A stretch of 38,830 bases of DNA from Candidatus Woesearchaeota archaeon (lineage in GTDB: Archaea; Nanobdellota; Nanobdellia; Woesearchaeales; BM511). Shown one piece after another: positions 19,408 to 28,163 of the stretch. Location of the stretch: contig JAAOYB010000003.1 in the NCBI GenBank assembly GCA_018221135.1, positions 1-38,830 of the forward strand. The letters run 5' to 3'. The position numbers and the translations under genes were made by a program. Within the stretch, counting starts at the first letter, position 1. Each line of letters begins with the position of its first letter. The notes under the pieces are model-generated. The model was not told the origin of the DNA and searched no databases. It saw only the letters and a program-made list of their open reading frames with translations.

Positions 19408-19869
19408 TTATTCCTTTTTAGATGTTTTTTTTATCTTACTCGAAATAGTGTCTAGTAAGCTAACACCTTTAGGTGTTATAACTCTTCCTCTTCTTTGATC
19501 TTTCTCTACTTTTTTTGTTAATTCAACTACGTCGAGTTGTTGAAGAATTTTTCTTAGTATGTTCCCGGAGCCTTTCATGAACTTCGCAGGTTTAACACCT
19601 CTGTTCTTTTTGCCTCCATAAAACGTTCGAAGCTTAGAAACCCCTATGGGTCCGAAGTTCTGAATCTTAAAAAGAACAGCTGCGCTTCTAGTATACCACC
19701 AATCAGGATCGATTGGAGGTCTATCTTTATGGGTTCCAGTCTTTACAAAATCAGCCCATTCAGGAGCTCTCATTTCAGGGAGTTTTTTAAGTTCTTTTGC
19801 GACTTCTTTTATTAAATCATTACTTTTGATATCTTTTGAAATAACCATTCTTATCTTTTTTCCTCTCAA
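19408..19869 (-). CDS. rps19e: Ribosomal protein eS19
   Basis: APEWADFVKTGTHKDRPPIDPDWWYTRSAAVLFKI...GVSKLRTFYGGKKNRG; actual start may be the internal Met (MVISKD). Confidence 0.92.
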   Translation of the reverse strand: MRGKKIRMVISKDIKSNDLIKEVAKELKKLPEMRAPEWADFVKTGTHKDRPPIDPDWWYTRSAAVLFKIQNFGPIGVSKLRTFYGGKKNRGVKPAKFMKGSGNILRKILQQLDVVELTKKVEKDQRRGRVITPKGVSLLDTISSKIKKTSKKE

Positions 19870-20140
19870 ATAATTTTTTTTAACTTGGTTGATTACCTCA
19901 AAACCTTTGTCTTCAAAGAAATTTGGACCTATTTAAAAACGTTTCGAAAAAACAGAAAGACGATAAACAAAACCAAAGAAACAACTCAGAAAAACATATC
20001 ATGGGTATATACAGAATATACATTAAATATATATAGTCTAAAAAATAATTACTATAGTTAAGGGGGTTTTTAATAAGTTGCAAATCCAATAAAAAATCCT
20101 TTTATTACTAATAAAATATATTTGGGGGAAAGAACATTAA

Positions 20141-20287
20141 ATGAGCGAAAAAATACCTTTTTTCGTTTACGACAAAGAAAAAAACGCTTTGTTACTATTA
20201 ATAATAGATACACCTAGAAATAACAAGGGATACATAAGAGAAATAGAAGATGAAAAGGTTGAGAAATATGAACAAAACATCGTATAA
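20141..20287 (+). CDS. 48-aa hypothetical protein
   Basis: Not in ORF track. MSEKIPFFVYDKEKNALLLLIIDTPRNNKGYIREIEDEKVEKYEQNIV*; purine-rich GGGGGAAAGAAC upstream as possible SD. Confidence 0.5.
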   Translation: MSEKIPFFVYDKEKNALLLLIIDTPRNNKGYIREIEDEKVEKYEQNIV

Positions 20288-20387
20288 GAAAACGAGATCG
20301 TCAAGTTACCACGATTTATTGTTTGAGCTTGACAAGATGTGTCTTTGTGGAAGTGAACAATCCTTTACTAGGTGTTGCGGAAAATAA
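20268..20387 (+). CDS. 39-aa SEC-C motif zinc-binding mini-protein
   Basis: Not in ORF track. MNKTSYKKTRSSSYHDLLFELDKMCLCGSEQSFTRCCGK*; CxCGS...F..CCG matches the SEC-C motif; overlaps the preceding ORF by 20 nt. Confidence 0.65.
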   Translation: MNKTSYKKTRSSSYHDLLFELDKMCLCGSEQSFTRCCGK

Positions 20388-20410
20388 AAAATACATGCTT
20401 TTTTTATGAT

Positions 20411-20522
20411 AAAAAACCCTGCGTAATCGCTTTTGGGTGGTTTTAGTCGCGCCTCTTTTTTTTCCACCCAGAAGCACCTTTTTCTTCTATACCACCTTTT
20501 TTTGGGGAACGCAGGATTTAAA
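20411..20522 (-). ncRNA. Candidate structured ncRNA, about 105 nt, family unknown
   Basis: Minus strand: CCTGCGT...ACGCAGG closing helix (20509-20515/20418-20424), TGGGTGG/CCACCCA helix (20464-20470/20434-20440), AGAAG/CTTCT helix (20484-20488/20470-20474), A-rich loops, 3' oligo-U, TATA-like element about 25-30 nt upstream. Confidence 0.45.
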
Positions 20523-20548
20523 TATTAGTTTTTGCAAAAATAATATTT
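20520..20548. promoter_or_regulatory. Palindromic divergent promoter/operator candidate
   Basis: AAATATTA-g-TTTTTGCAAAAA-TAATATTT: nearly perfect 29-nt inverted repeat with TATA-like arms between the candidate ncRNA and the 20555 ORF. Confidence 0.5.
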
Positions 20549-20554
20549 AAGGAA

Positions 20555-20833
20555 ATGGTGACGACAAACATATTTTTTTGGATAGACTTAGTCTCAGTAG
20601 TTTCCTTATCAATATTTGCGGTGTTATTCATATACTATGGCTCTAAATACTACTTATTAGACAAAATCTTTGTTATTAGACAACAAAAAATGATACACAC
20701 CTTTTCAGAAACAGTTCATTACTCAAAAAAAATGGATAAAACACTAGATAGATTTATGAAAATCTTTATAACCTTTGAAACATTAATGATAATGTTTTTC
20801 ATATACAAGATACTAACATTTAACACGATATAA
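20555..20833 (+). CDS. Small membrane protein (about 2 TM), unknown function
   Basis: MVTTNIFFWIDLVSVVSLSIFAVLFIYYGSKYY...FETLMIMFFIYKIL; first gene of the run leading to HerA. Confidence 0.65.
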   Translation: MVTTNIFFWIDLVSVVSLSIFAVLFIYYGSKYYLLDKIFVIRQQKMIHTFSETVHYSKKMDKTLDRFMKIFITFETLMIMFFIYKILTFNTI

Positions 20834-20837
20834 AAAA

Positions 20838-21119
20838 ATGGCACTACTAAATTTTTTGAATCCGACTTACCAAATATCTTTGTTACTAGCAGGAATAACA
20901 ATATTTTTCTTAGGGTTCATAAGCGGGATTAAGACGTTTAAGTATTTAAAAAAATATTTTGATTTATCTTTTAAGTTTCAAAAAGAAGAAGACAAAAACA
21001 AACTCGAAGAAGAAGGATACAAGATGAGCGAGACCTTAACACAACTAATCCCATGGTCATTGACGTACATGATGAGCGTTGTCTTATTTATAATAATTCT
21101 TTACTCATTAACAAACTAA
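20838..21119 (+). CDS. Small membrane protein (about 2 TM), unknown function
   Basis: ISLLLAGITIFFLGFISGIK...LIPWSLTYMMSVVLFIIILYSLTN; 4-nt gap from the previous gene. Confidence 0.65.
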   Translation: MALLNFLNPTYQISLLLAGITIFFLGFISGIKTFKYLKKYFDLSFKFQKEEDKNKLEEEGYKMSETLTQLIPWSLTYMMSVVLFIIILYSLTN

Positions 21120-21162
21120 AATAATAATGCTTAAATATTTAGCAATAATCCTTTTTTTCTAG

Positions 21163-22710
21163 ATGGGTTTTAAGGGGCAAGTAATAAGTGGTAGTTTCGG
21201 GGAAATCTTAATAAGGCAAAAAAGTGACTGTGAGATAGAAATAGGAGAAATCTTGGTTAGTGAATCAAAAAAAAAAAAGTCATTACTCCAAGTTTACGAC
21301 CTTGTTTTTAGTTCTCAGATATCAAAACAAAATCTTGAATTAATAAGTGGGCTGAGCTTAGAAGAAGATGAAAAACTGGAGTTCTTCGAGCCGCATCTTC
21401 GAAACTACACATTAGCACTAGCAAAGAACATGCTGAGCTTAAAAGACGAGAAAATAAGTATTAGTAAGTCTCTGCCAGGATTCTTTAGTAATGTAAGAGA
21501 AGTAAGAAAAGAAGATTTAAGCTTTCTCTCAACGCCAAAGAACCCTTTATTTTTTGGAAAACTAAGAAGCGGATCAAAAACATTGGACGTCGACGTCTTC
21601 TTAGACGGAATAGATGTTTTTTCTCACCACGTATTAATACCTGCGACTACGGGTAGGGGTAAGAGTAATCTTACAAGCAACATATTGTTTAGTTGCGTTG
21701 ACAAGGATTACGTCGGAACGCTCGTTCTTGACCCGCACGACGAGTATTATGGTAGGAATGGTCTTGGCTTAAAAGACCACCCAAGAAAAGAACGAGTAAT
21801 ATATTATACTTTCGAGGCTCCCCCCGTGGGTGCTAGGACTCTAAAAATAAATTTGGAGCAAGTAAGACCCACTCATTTTAATGGGGTTCTTGATTGGAGC
21901 ACGCCACAAAAAGATGCGATAAGCGCTTATCATAAAGCTTACGGTGATAAATGGGTAGAAGCAGTGATATTAGAAAAACCTCTAAAAACCGAGTTTAATG
22001 AGGCAACTATTAGCGTTGTTAAAAGAAGAATAACGAATTTGTTAGACTTAGAATACACTGGTTCTGAACTGATTTGTAATGGGGTATTTGATTTTTCATC
22101 AGGGAAAACCACTATTAACGATATCTGTGACAAGCTAGAAGAATCATGCACAGTAATAATTGATACTAGTTGTTTTAGTGGCTCACTTGAGATATTAATT
22201 GGTAGTTTGGTAACAACAGAAGTCTTTAATCGCTATAAGCGCTACAAGACAAAGGGGTTGTTAAAAGACAAACCTGTTATTAGCATTGTCATCGAAGAAG
22301 CGCCAAGAGTCTTAGGTAGAGAAGTCTTGGAGAAAGGAAGCAACATATTCTCAACTATTGCAAGAGAAGGCAGAAAGTTCAGAGTTGGACTTCTTGCTAT
22401 CACTCAACTTCCAAGCCTGATTCCTAGGCAAATACTGGCTAATATGAACACAAAAATAATATTAGGAATCGAGATGGCGCCTGAGCGAGCCGCGATAATT
22501 GAGAGCGCAAGCCAAGATTTGAGCAGTGATAACCGCGCCATCGCCTCGCTTGATAGAGGAGAAGCAATAATCACTAGTAATTTTAGTCGTTTCGCAACAC
22601 CAATAAAAACACCACTATTTAGCAAGTTAGTAGAAGAACTTAAAAAAACAAAAAATAATAAAGAAGAAAACACGAAAAAGAATTATTTTGGGATAAAAGG
22701 TGCTGATTAG
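21163..22710 (+). CDS. herA: HerA-type FtsK-like DNA translocase/helicase
   Basis: [20 protein letters not shown] (Walker A), [27 protein letters not shown] (Walker B), [40 protein letters not shown]. Confidence 0.87.
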   Translation: MGFKGQVISGSFGEILIRQKSDCEIEIGEILVSESKKKKSLLQVYDLVFSSQISKQNLELISGLSLEEDEKLEFFEPHLRNYTLALAKNMLSLKDEKISISKSLPGFFSNVREVRKEDLSFLSTPKNPLFFGKLRSGSKTLDVDVFLDGIDVFSHHVLIPATTGRGKSNLTSNILFSCVDKDYVGTLVLDPHDEYYGRNGLGLKDHPRKERVIYYTFEAPPVGARTLKINLEQVRPTHFNGVLDWSTPQKDAISAYHKAYGDKWVEAVILEKPLKTEFNEATISVVKRRITNLLDLEYTGSELICNGVFDFSSGKTTINDICDKLEESCTVIIDTSCFSGSLEILIGSLVTTEVFNRYKRYKTKGLLKDKPVISIVIEEAPRVLGREVLEKGSNIFSTIAREGRKFRVGLLAITQLPSLIPRQILANMNTKIILGIEMAPERAAIIESASQDLSSDNRAIASLDRGEAIITSNFSRFATPIKTPLFSKLVEELKKTKNNKEENTKKNYFGIKGAD

Positions 22711-22713
22711 AAG

Positions 22714-23169
22714 ATGAGTTGGTTTGGTAAGTGCAAAGAACTAAAAGAAGAAAAAGATTGGGAGAGGTTAAGAAAAATAATAGTTTACCTCCTAAAGAAA
22801 TCTACTAAGGATTATAGAGAAGCAGTAATTAAGCAAATAAAAAATAAAAACCCTCCTTTGAACATAAATGAGAAACAAAGAAAAGAAGAAAGAGATAAAG
22901 ACGAGAAATATTTCAAGAAATTAATTGAAGACTTGAATAGAATTCTGGAAGCGTGTTCTTTTTTTGTTGAGAAAATGAAGCTTCATGACTGTGAAAAAAA
23001 AATAATTGAAAGATTTAAAAATAACGCAAAACAAGCATTTGATGAATATAAAAAGACAAAAAAATTAAGGGATGAATTAGAAAAGTTTAATATATTAAAA
23101 GAATTAGATAATTATTATTTGGGGAAAAGAACTAATCACCCAGTTTATGAACTAAAAAAGAAATTATAA
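22714..23169 (+). CDS. Charged alpha-helical protein, unknown
   Basis: ORF of 151 aa starting 3 nt after herA; MSWFGKCKELKEEKDWERLRKIIVYLLKKSTKDYREAVIKQ; Lys/Glu-rich helical composition. Confidence 0.6.
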   Translation: MSWFGKCKELKEEKDWERLRKIIVYLLKKSTKDYREAVIKQIKNKNPPLNINEKQRKEERDKDEKYFKKLIEDLNRILEACSFFVEKMKLHDCEKKIIERFKNNAKQAFDEYKKTKKLRDELEKFNILKELDNYYLGKRTNHPVYELKKKL

Positions 23170-23192
23170 AAGTTTAAGGGATATGAATTATT

Positions 23193-23663
23193 ATGAGCGA
23201 AGTAAAAAGAGCGATTAAAGAAATAACAAAAGACAGCGCTGCTAGAAGAAAAGCCTCAAAAAACGAGATGGAAGCATTCCAAGAAATTTACAAAAAAACA
23301 CAAGAAGCATTTAAGAAAGTGCAACGCGCTATAAGCAACCACCAAGAAGCTGATTTTACTCAAGCAAACCCTCAAGCAACTCTTAGCTCAATCACATCAG
23401 AACTATCTGAGACCATAGAAATATGGAATGACATAAAAAAACTAAGAAGAGCAGAAGGAAAAATACTAAGAGACTTAGGAGATTACGCAAGTAGCGTATG
23501 GACGCGCCTAGCACACCTAAAAGAAGACATACTAAAAAGTCATTACAAAAACAAAAAACAATTACTACACGATTTTAACTCATTAGTACAAAACATAGAT
23601 AATAACTTCAAAATCAGGATAAATAATGAATTACGAATAGACCAATACAACCTAGCAGCATAA
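23193..23663 (+). CDS. Alpha-helical/coiled-coil protein, unknown
   Basis: ORF of 156 aa MSEVKRAIKEITKDSAARRKASKNEMEAFQEIYKK; collinear with herA and mre11. Confidence 0.6.
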   Translation: MSEVKRAIKEITKDSAARRKASKNEMEAFQEIYKKTQEAFKKVQRAISNHQEADFTQANPQATLSSITSELSETIEIWNDIKKLRRAEGKILRDLGDYASSVWTRLAHLKEDILKSHYKNKKQLLHDFNSLVQNIDNNFKIRINNELRIDQYNLAA

Positions 23664-23684
23664 AAAAAAACCTAATTTTTTTTT

Positions 23685-24899
23685 TTGATTCTTATGAGAT
23701 TCATACACATAGCAGACTGTCACGTCGGAGGGTGGCGTGACGAGAAGATGAAGACGCTCTCAACACAGAGCTTCAAAGACGTAATAGAGACAACAATAAG
23801 AAAAAACGCGGACTTCTTATTGATATCAGGTGACTTGTTCAATACGAGCCACCCAGCGATCGACGCCTTAAAAACAGTTGTTATAAGCCTAAAAAAATTA
23901 AGAGACAAAAAAATAGGTGTGTACGTCACTCCAGGAAGCCACGATTTTAGTCCTAGTGGCAAGACAATAATAGACGTATTAGAAGAAGCAGGACTCTTAG
24001 TAAACGTTGTAAAAGCAGAAATCGAGGATGAGAAACTAAGATTAAGCTACACAGTTGATGAGAAGACAGGAGCGAAGATAACAGGGATGCTTGGACGGCG
24101 AGGAAGCCTAGAATCAAAATACTACGAAGACCTAGACAGAAAAAAATTAGAAGCTGAAGAGGGCTTCAAGATTTTCTTGTTTCACTCAAGCATCGAAGAA
24201 TTAAAACCAAAAAGTTTGGAGAAGATGAGCGCGGAGCCAGTAAGCATGCTACCAAAAGGCTTTGATTACTACGCAGGCGGTCACATACACATAACCGAGA
24301 AGAGAAGTTTTGAGAACCACAAAAACGTGGTGTACCCAGGCCCGACATACCCTAATAATTTTAAGGAATTAGAAGAGTTAGAAAGCGGAAGCTACGCGTT
24401 TTACGAAGATGGAGACGTAAGTGTTAAGAAGATACCAAGCAAGAAAGTAATTAAGATATTAGTGGACGCAAAGAACAAAGAAGCAAAAAGCGTAGAAGAA
24501 CAAGCAATAAACGAATTAGGAAAACAAGACCTAGAAGACACAATAGTACTAATACGATTCACTGGCAGAATGATTCATTCAAAAACAAGCGACATCAACT
24601 TTAACAACATAACAAGAAAAGCCCAAGAAAAAAAAGCTTTTTTTGTTATGAGAAACACATACAACCTAAGAGGAGAAGAATTCGAAGAAATAAAAATAGA
24701 AGAAAACACGATAGAAGAAATAGAAGAAAAACTAATAGATGAACACATAACTAGTTTCAAAAAAGAAAAAGTATGGATAGAAAAAGACCTACTAAAAAAA
24801 TTGTTAAACGTATTATCAGAAGAGAAAAAAGAAGGAGAAACCAATACTGACTACGAAGAGAGAATCCAAAAAGAAATAAGCCAAACAATACAAATATAA
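23685..24899 (+). CDS. mre11: Mre11-like DNA repair exonuclease
   Basis: MRFIHIADCHVGGW, FLLISGDLFNTSHPAIDALK, VYVTPGSHDFSPSGKTIIDVLE, FLFHSSIEEL, YYAGGHIHI. Confidence 0.87.
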   Translation: MILMRFIHIADCHVGGWRDEKMKTLSTQSFKDVIETTIRKNADFLLISGDLFNTSHPAIDALKTVVISLKKLRDKKIGVYVTPGSHDFSPSGKTIIDVLEEAGLLVNVVKAEIEDEKLRLSYTVDEKTGAKITGMLGRRGSLESKYYEDLDRKKLEAEEGFKIFLFHSSIEELKPKSLEKMSAEPVSMLPKGFDYYAGGHIHITEKRSFENHKNVVYPGPTYPNNFKELEELESGSYAFYEDGDVSVKKIPSKKVIKILVDAKNKEAKSVEEQAINELGKQDLEDTIVLIRFTGRMIHSKTSDINFNNITRKAQEKKAFFVMRNTYNLRGEEFEEIKIEENTIEEIEEKLIDEHITSFKKEKVWIEKDLLKKLLNVLSEEKKEGETNTDYEERIQKEISQTIQI

Positions 24900-24969
24900 A
24901 AAAAATAAATAAGGTTAATAAATATTCATAAAGTTTATTAAGGCCCCTTATTTCCTTATGTGATTGACG

Positions 24970-26745
24970 ATGGGTGAATACACACTTGATTTAACTAAGT
25001 TCTCAGAAAAAAAAGAAGAACAACCAAGAAAAGAAGAAGTAGAAGATAGTATTAGCACTCCTAAACCAATTTCGACTAAGAACAACAATACTAAGGCTCA
25101 CGAATTAGCAAAAGGCCACAGAGAGATAAGCATAGCGGAGTTCTTCGAAAAAAACAGGCATCTCTTAGGGTTTGATAACAAGAGAAAAGCACTATTGACA
25201 ACTATTAAAGAAGCAGTAGATAACGCGCTCGACGCATGCGAGGAAGCGGACATATTACCTGAGCTTAACATAGAAATAGTTGAGATGGGAGACGAGCGCT
25301 TTCGAGTAATAGTAGAAGATAACGGTCCAGGAATCCTGAGTGGACAAGTACCAAAAATCTTCGCTAAGTTATTGTACGGCTCGAAGTTTCACAGCTTAAA
25401 ACAGAGCAGGGGACAACAAGGAATAGGCATAAGCGCAGCGGCTTTGTACGGGCAACTAACAACTGGCAAACCTATTAGGATAACAACAAAGATTCACCCT
25501 GACGAACCCGCTTATTACTGTGAGCTTCACATCGACACAGCAAAGAATAAGCCAACCGTGTTAAACAAAGCCCAAAAGGAGTGGTATAAGGACCACGGAA
25601 CAAGGATAGAACTAGACTTAGAAGCCTTGTACCAAAAAGGAAACCAATCAGTAGATGAATACCTTAAGGAAACAGCGATTACTAATCCTCACGTAACCAT
25701 TATTTATACTAATCCTAAAGCTGAACAAATAATTTTTCCAAGAGCAACCGACAAGAAACCGCGTCAGCCAAAAGAGATAAAACCCCACCCTTACGGCATC
25801 GAACTCGGTATTTTTATAAAAATGCTTCAGTACACCTCTGCGAGTACGTTGCAGCAATTCTTAACAAAGGAGTTCAGCCGAGTCAGCCCTAATAACGCTA
25901 GGCAGATATGCCAAGAAGCAGCGGTGCTCCCAACCACGAAGCCTTCTAAAGTATCTAGGGAGATGGCAGAGAATTTGATGAAAGGTATAAAGAAGACAAA
26001 ACTCATCGCTCCTCCTACTGATTGCATAATACCCATAGGAGAAGAATTAGTAATAAGAGGTCTCAAAAAAGAGATAAACGCAGAGTTCTACGACGCGGTG
26101 ACTCGCCCACCAAACGTTTACAGAGGCAATCCTTTCGCTATAGAAGCAGGGATAGCTTACGGCGGAGAACTAAAAGCTGACGGGCAAATAAAGATTATGA
26201 GATTCGCAAACAGAGTCCCATTACTTTACCAACAAGGTGGTTGCGCGATAACAGACTCAATACAAAAAACTAGTTGGAGAAGCTACGGTCTTAGCCAATC
26301 ACAAAACAACATCCCACAAGGACCAGCAGTAGTGCTTGTTCACATGGCATCAGTTTGGGTTCCGTTTACTAGCGAAGCTAAAGAAGCACTCGCTCATTAC
26401 CCTGAGATAATAAAAGAGATAAAACTAGCAATACAAGAATTGGGGCGAAAACTCGCTAGTTACGTAAATAAGAAGAAAAGAGTAAAAGACGAGTTCAAAA
26501 AGAGGAGTTTCATTGAGAAATACATTCCGCACGTTGCTTTAGCATTACAAGACTTGCTTGAGTTGTCAAAACTTGAAGAACAAGACATAGAAAATAACCT
26601 TAAGGAATTACTTGAGGAGTCAAGAGGAAAACTCGAAGAAGTAGAGTTTGACGCAACAAAAAACGAGGAGTACGACGAGGACTTCGCAAAGATAGGACGC
26701 GAAGAAGAAGAGAACGGCAACGATGTTGGAGAGGATGATTTATGA
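24970..26745 (+). CDS. top6B: DNA topoisomerase VI subunit B
   Basis: IAEFFEKNRHLLGFDNKRKALLTTIKEAVDNALDACEEA, VIVEDNGPGI, SRGQQGIGISAAALYGQLTTGKP (GHKL motifs). Confidence 0.94.
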   Translation: MGEYTLDLTKFSEKKEEQPRKEEVEDSISTPKPISTKNNNTKAHELAKGHREISIAEFFEKNRHLLGFDNKRKALLTTIKEAVDNALDACEEADILPELNIEIVEMGDERFRVIVEDNGPGILSGQVPKIFAKLLYGSKFHSLKQSRGQQGIGISAAALYGQLTTGKPIRITTKIHPDEPAYYCELHIDTAKNKPTVLNKAQKEWYKDHGTRIELDLEALYQKGNQSVDEYLKETAITNPHVTIIYTNPKAEQIIFPRATDKKPRQPKEIKPHPYGIELGIFIKMLQYTSASTLQQFLTKEFSRVSPNNARQICQEAAVLPTTKPSKVSREMAENLMKGIKKTKLIAPPTDCIIPIGEELVIRGLKKEINAEFYDAVTRPPNVYRGNPFAIEAGIAYGGELKADGQIKIMRFANRVPLLYQQGGCAITDSIQKTSWRSYGLSQSQNNIPQGPAVVLVHMASVWVPFTSEAKEALAHYPEIIKEIKLAIQELGRKLASYVNKKKRVKDEFKKRSFIEKYIPHVALALQDLLELSKLEEQDIENNLKELLEESRGKLEEVEFDATKNEEYDEDFAKIGREEEENGNDVGEDDL

Positions 26746-27827
26746 GCCAAAAAAAAGTAGTCGAGACAATAAAAGAGAAAAGCAACGAAGTCTATCAAGA
26801 CATCATAAAGAAATCTTTGCCAAAACTAAAGATTCCTATTAGGAGTCTTCAAAACGTGAATTTCAGCAAAGAAAAAGGATACTTTGAACAGGGCGACAAG
26901 GTTAAAGAAAGAACTCTTACAGCTTCAACCATCAAAACATTCGCACAGTCCTTAAGAATGATGGGATTATCAAAAGAACTAGTCCGAACTGATGACATAG
27001 CCACTAAGAGAGAAGCTTATTACACCGCGTATAACTGGGAAGAAGCAAAGTTTAACGCTCAACCAGAATCAGACACAGTAATAGATGATATGGAAGCCAT
27101 GATGGGAATAAACAGAGAACAACTAGGTTTTATCCCAGAAGAAAAAGGAGGCGACGTAGCAGGAGAATTGACTGTTATAGACAAAGACTCTGATGGCAAC
27201 GAACTAAGAATTGACTGCACAAAAATGGGTAGTGGCGCTTATTCTGTACCGAGCAGCGTTGAAGAATTAAGATTTGAGACAAAAGCACAGTTCATATTAG
27301 CAATAGAGACAAGCGGTATGTTTCAGCGTCTCGTAAAACATAATTACTGGAAGAAAGCCAATTGCGTATTAATCGCTATGGGGGGAGTGCCAACAAGGGC
27401 GTGCAGGCGGTTCATCAGGAAATTAGCTGATGACAAAAAAATACCTGTTTACGTCTTTACAGACGGAGACTTCTATGGTCACATGAACATTTACAGGACG
27501 CTAAAGGTTGGTAGTGGTAACGCGGCTCACATAAACGAGTTTTTTTGTGTTCCTCAAGCAAAGTTTATTGGTGTCACTCCTCAAGACATAATCGATTATA
27601 AATTACCTTCTCATCAATTAAAAGAAGTTGATGTTAAGCGTGGAAAAGACGCGATAAAAAACGATCCGTTCGTTCACGCGCACCCAGAGTGGAGAAAAGC
27701 AATTGAGTTACAACTAAAACTCGGTGTTAGGGCAGAGCAACAAGCTTTCGCAAAATATGATCTTAATTACGTGGTGAACACGTACCTCCCTGAGAAAATA
27801 GGCAATCCTAAGACGTGGCTCCCATAA
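26742..27827 (+). CDS. top6A: DNA topoisomerase VI subunit A (Spo11-like)
   Basis: REAYYTAYNWEEAKFNAQPESD (catalytic Tyr), ILAIETSGMFQRLV (Toprim Glu), PVYVFTDGDFYGHMNIYRTLKVGS; overlaps the top6B stop by 4 nt. Confidence 0.94.
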   Translation: MSQKKVVETIKEKSNEVYQDIIKKSLPKLKIPIRSLQNVNFSKEKGYFEQGDKVKERTLTASTIKTFAQSLRMMGLSKELVRTDDIATKREAYYTAYNWEEAKFNAQPESDTVIDDMEAMMGINREQLGFIPEEKGGDVAGELTVIDKDSDGNELRIDCTKMGSGAYSVPSSVEELRFETKAQFILAIETSGMFQRLVKHNYWKKANCVLIAMGGVPTRACRRFIRKLADDKKIPVYVFTDGDFYGHMNIYRTLKVGSGNAAHINEFFCVPQAKFIGVTPQDIIDYKLPSHQLKEVDVKRGKDAIKNDPFVHAHPEWRKAIELQLKLGVRAEQQAFAKYDLNYVVNTYLPEKIGNPKTWLP

Positions 27828-27920
27828 GATTCATACAATAAAAATCGTTTCATGACTTTAAGTTTGAAAGCTTTCATTCAAAACTTTTATAAATTAACCA
27901 CAATTCTTTAGTCGATACTT

Positions 27921-27995
27921 GGACCCGTAGCGTAGCCTGGATAGCGCGACAGCCTTCTAAGCTGTAGATCGGGGGTTCGAATCCCTCCGGGTTCA
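27921..27995 (+). tRNA. tRNA-Arg (anticodon TCT)
   Basis: GGACCCG...CGGGTTC acceptor, ACAGC-cttctaa-GCTGT anticodon arm, GGGGGTTCGAATCCCTC T-arm; TATA TTTATAAAT upstream. Confidence 0.93.
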
Positions 27996-28054
27996 CTTTT
28001 TATTAATAACTTTTAAAAATAATGGGTTCTTTTCCAACACAAAAGAATTTGTTT

Positions 28055-28128
28055 GCAGGTGTGGCCAAGCGGTAAGGCAAGAGGCTGCAACCCTCTGATC
28101 CCCGGTTCGAACCCGGGCACCTGCTCCA
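28055..28128 (+). tRNA. tRNA-Cys (anticodon GCA), CCA encoded
   Basis: GCAGGTG...CACCTGC acceptor, AGAGG-ctgcaac-CCTCT anticodon arm, CCCGGTTCGAACCCGGG T-arm, discriminator T then CCA. Confidence 0.94.
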
Positions 28129-28163
28129 AAATAATCTTTTGAGAAATGGGGGGGGAATGATTC

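Noticed and set aside
27865-27876. Palindrome TGAAAGCTTTCA after top6A
   Set aside because: Short isolated palindrome between a stop codon and a tRNA promoter; no further supporting structure.
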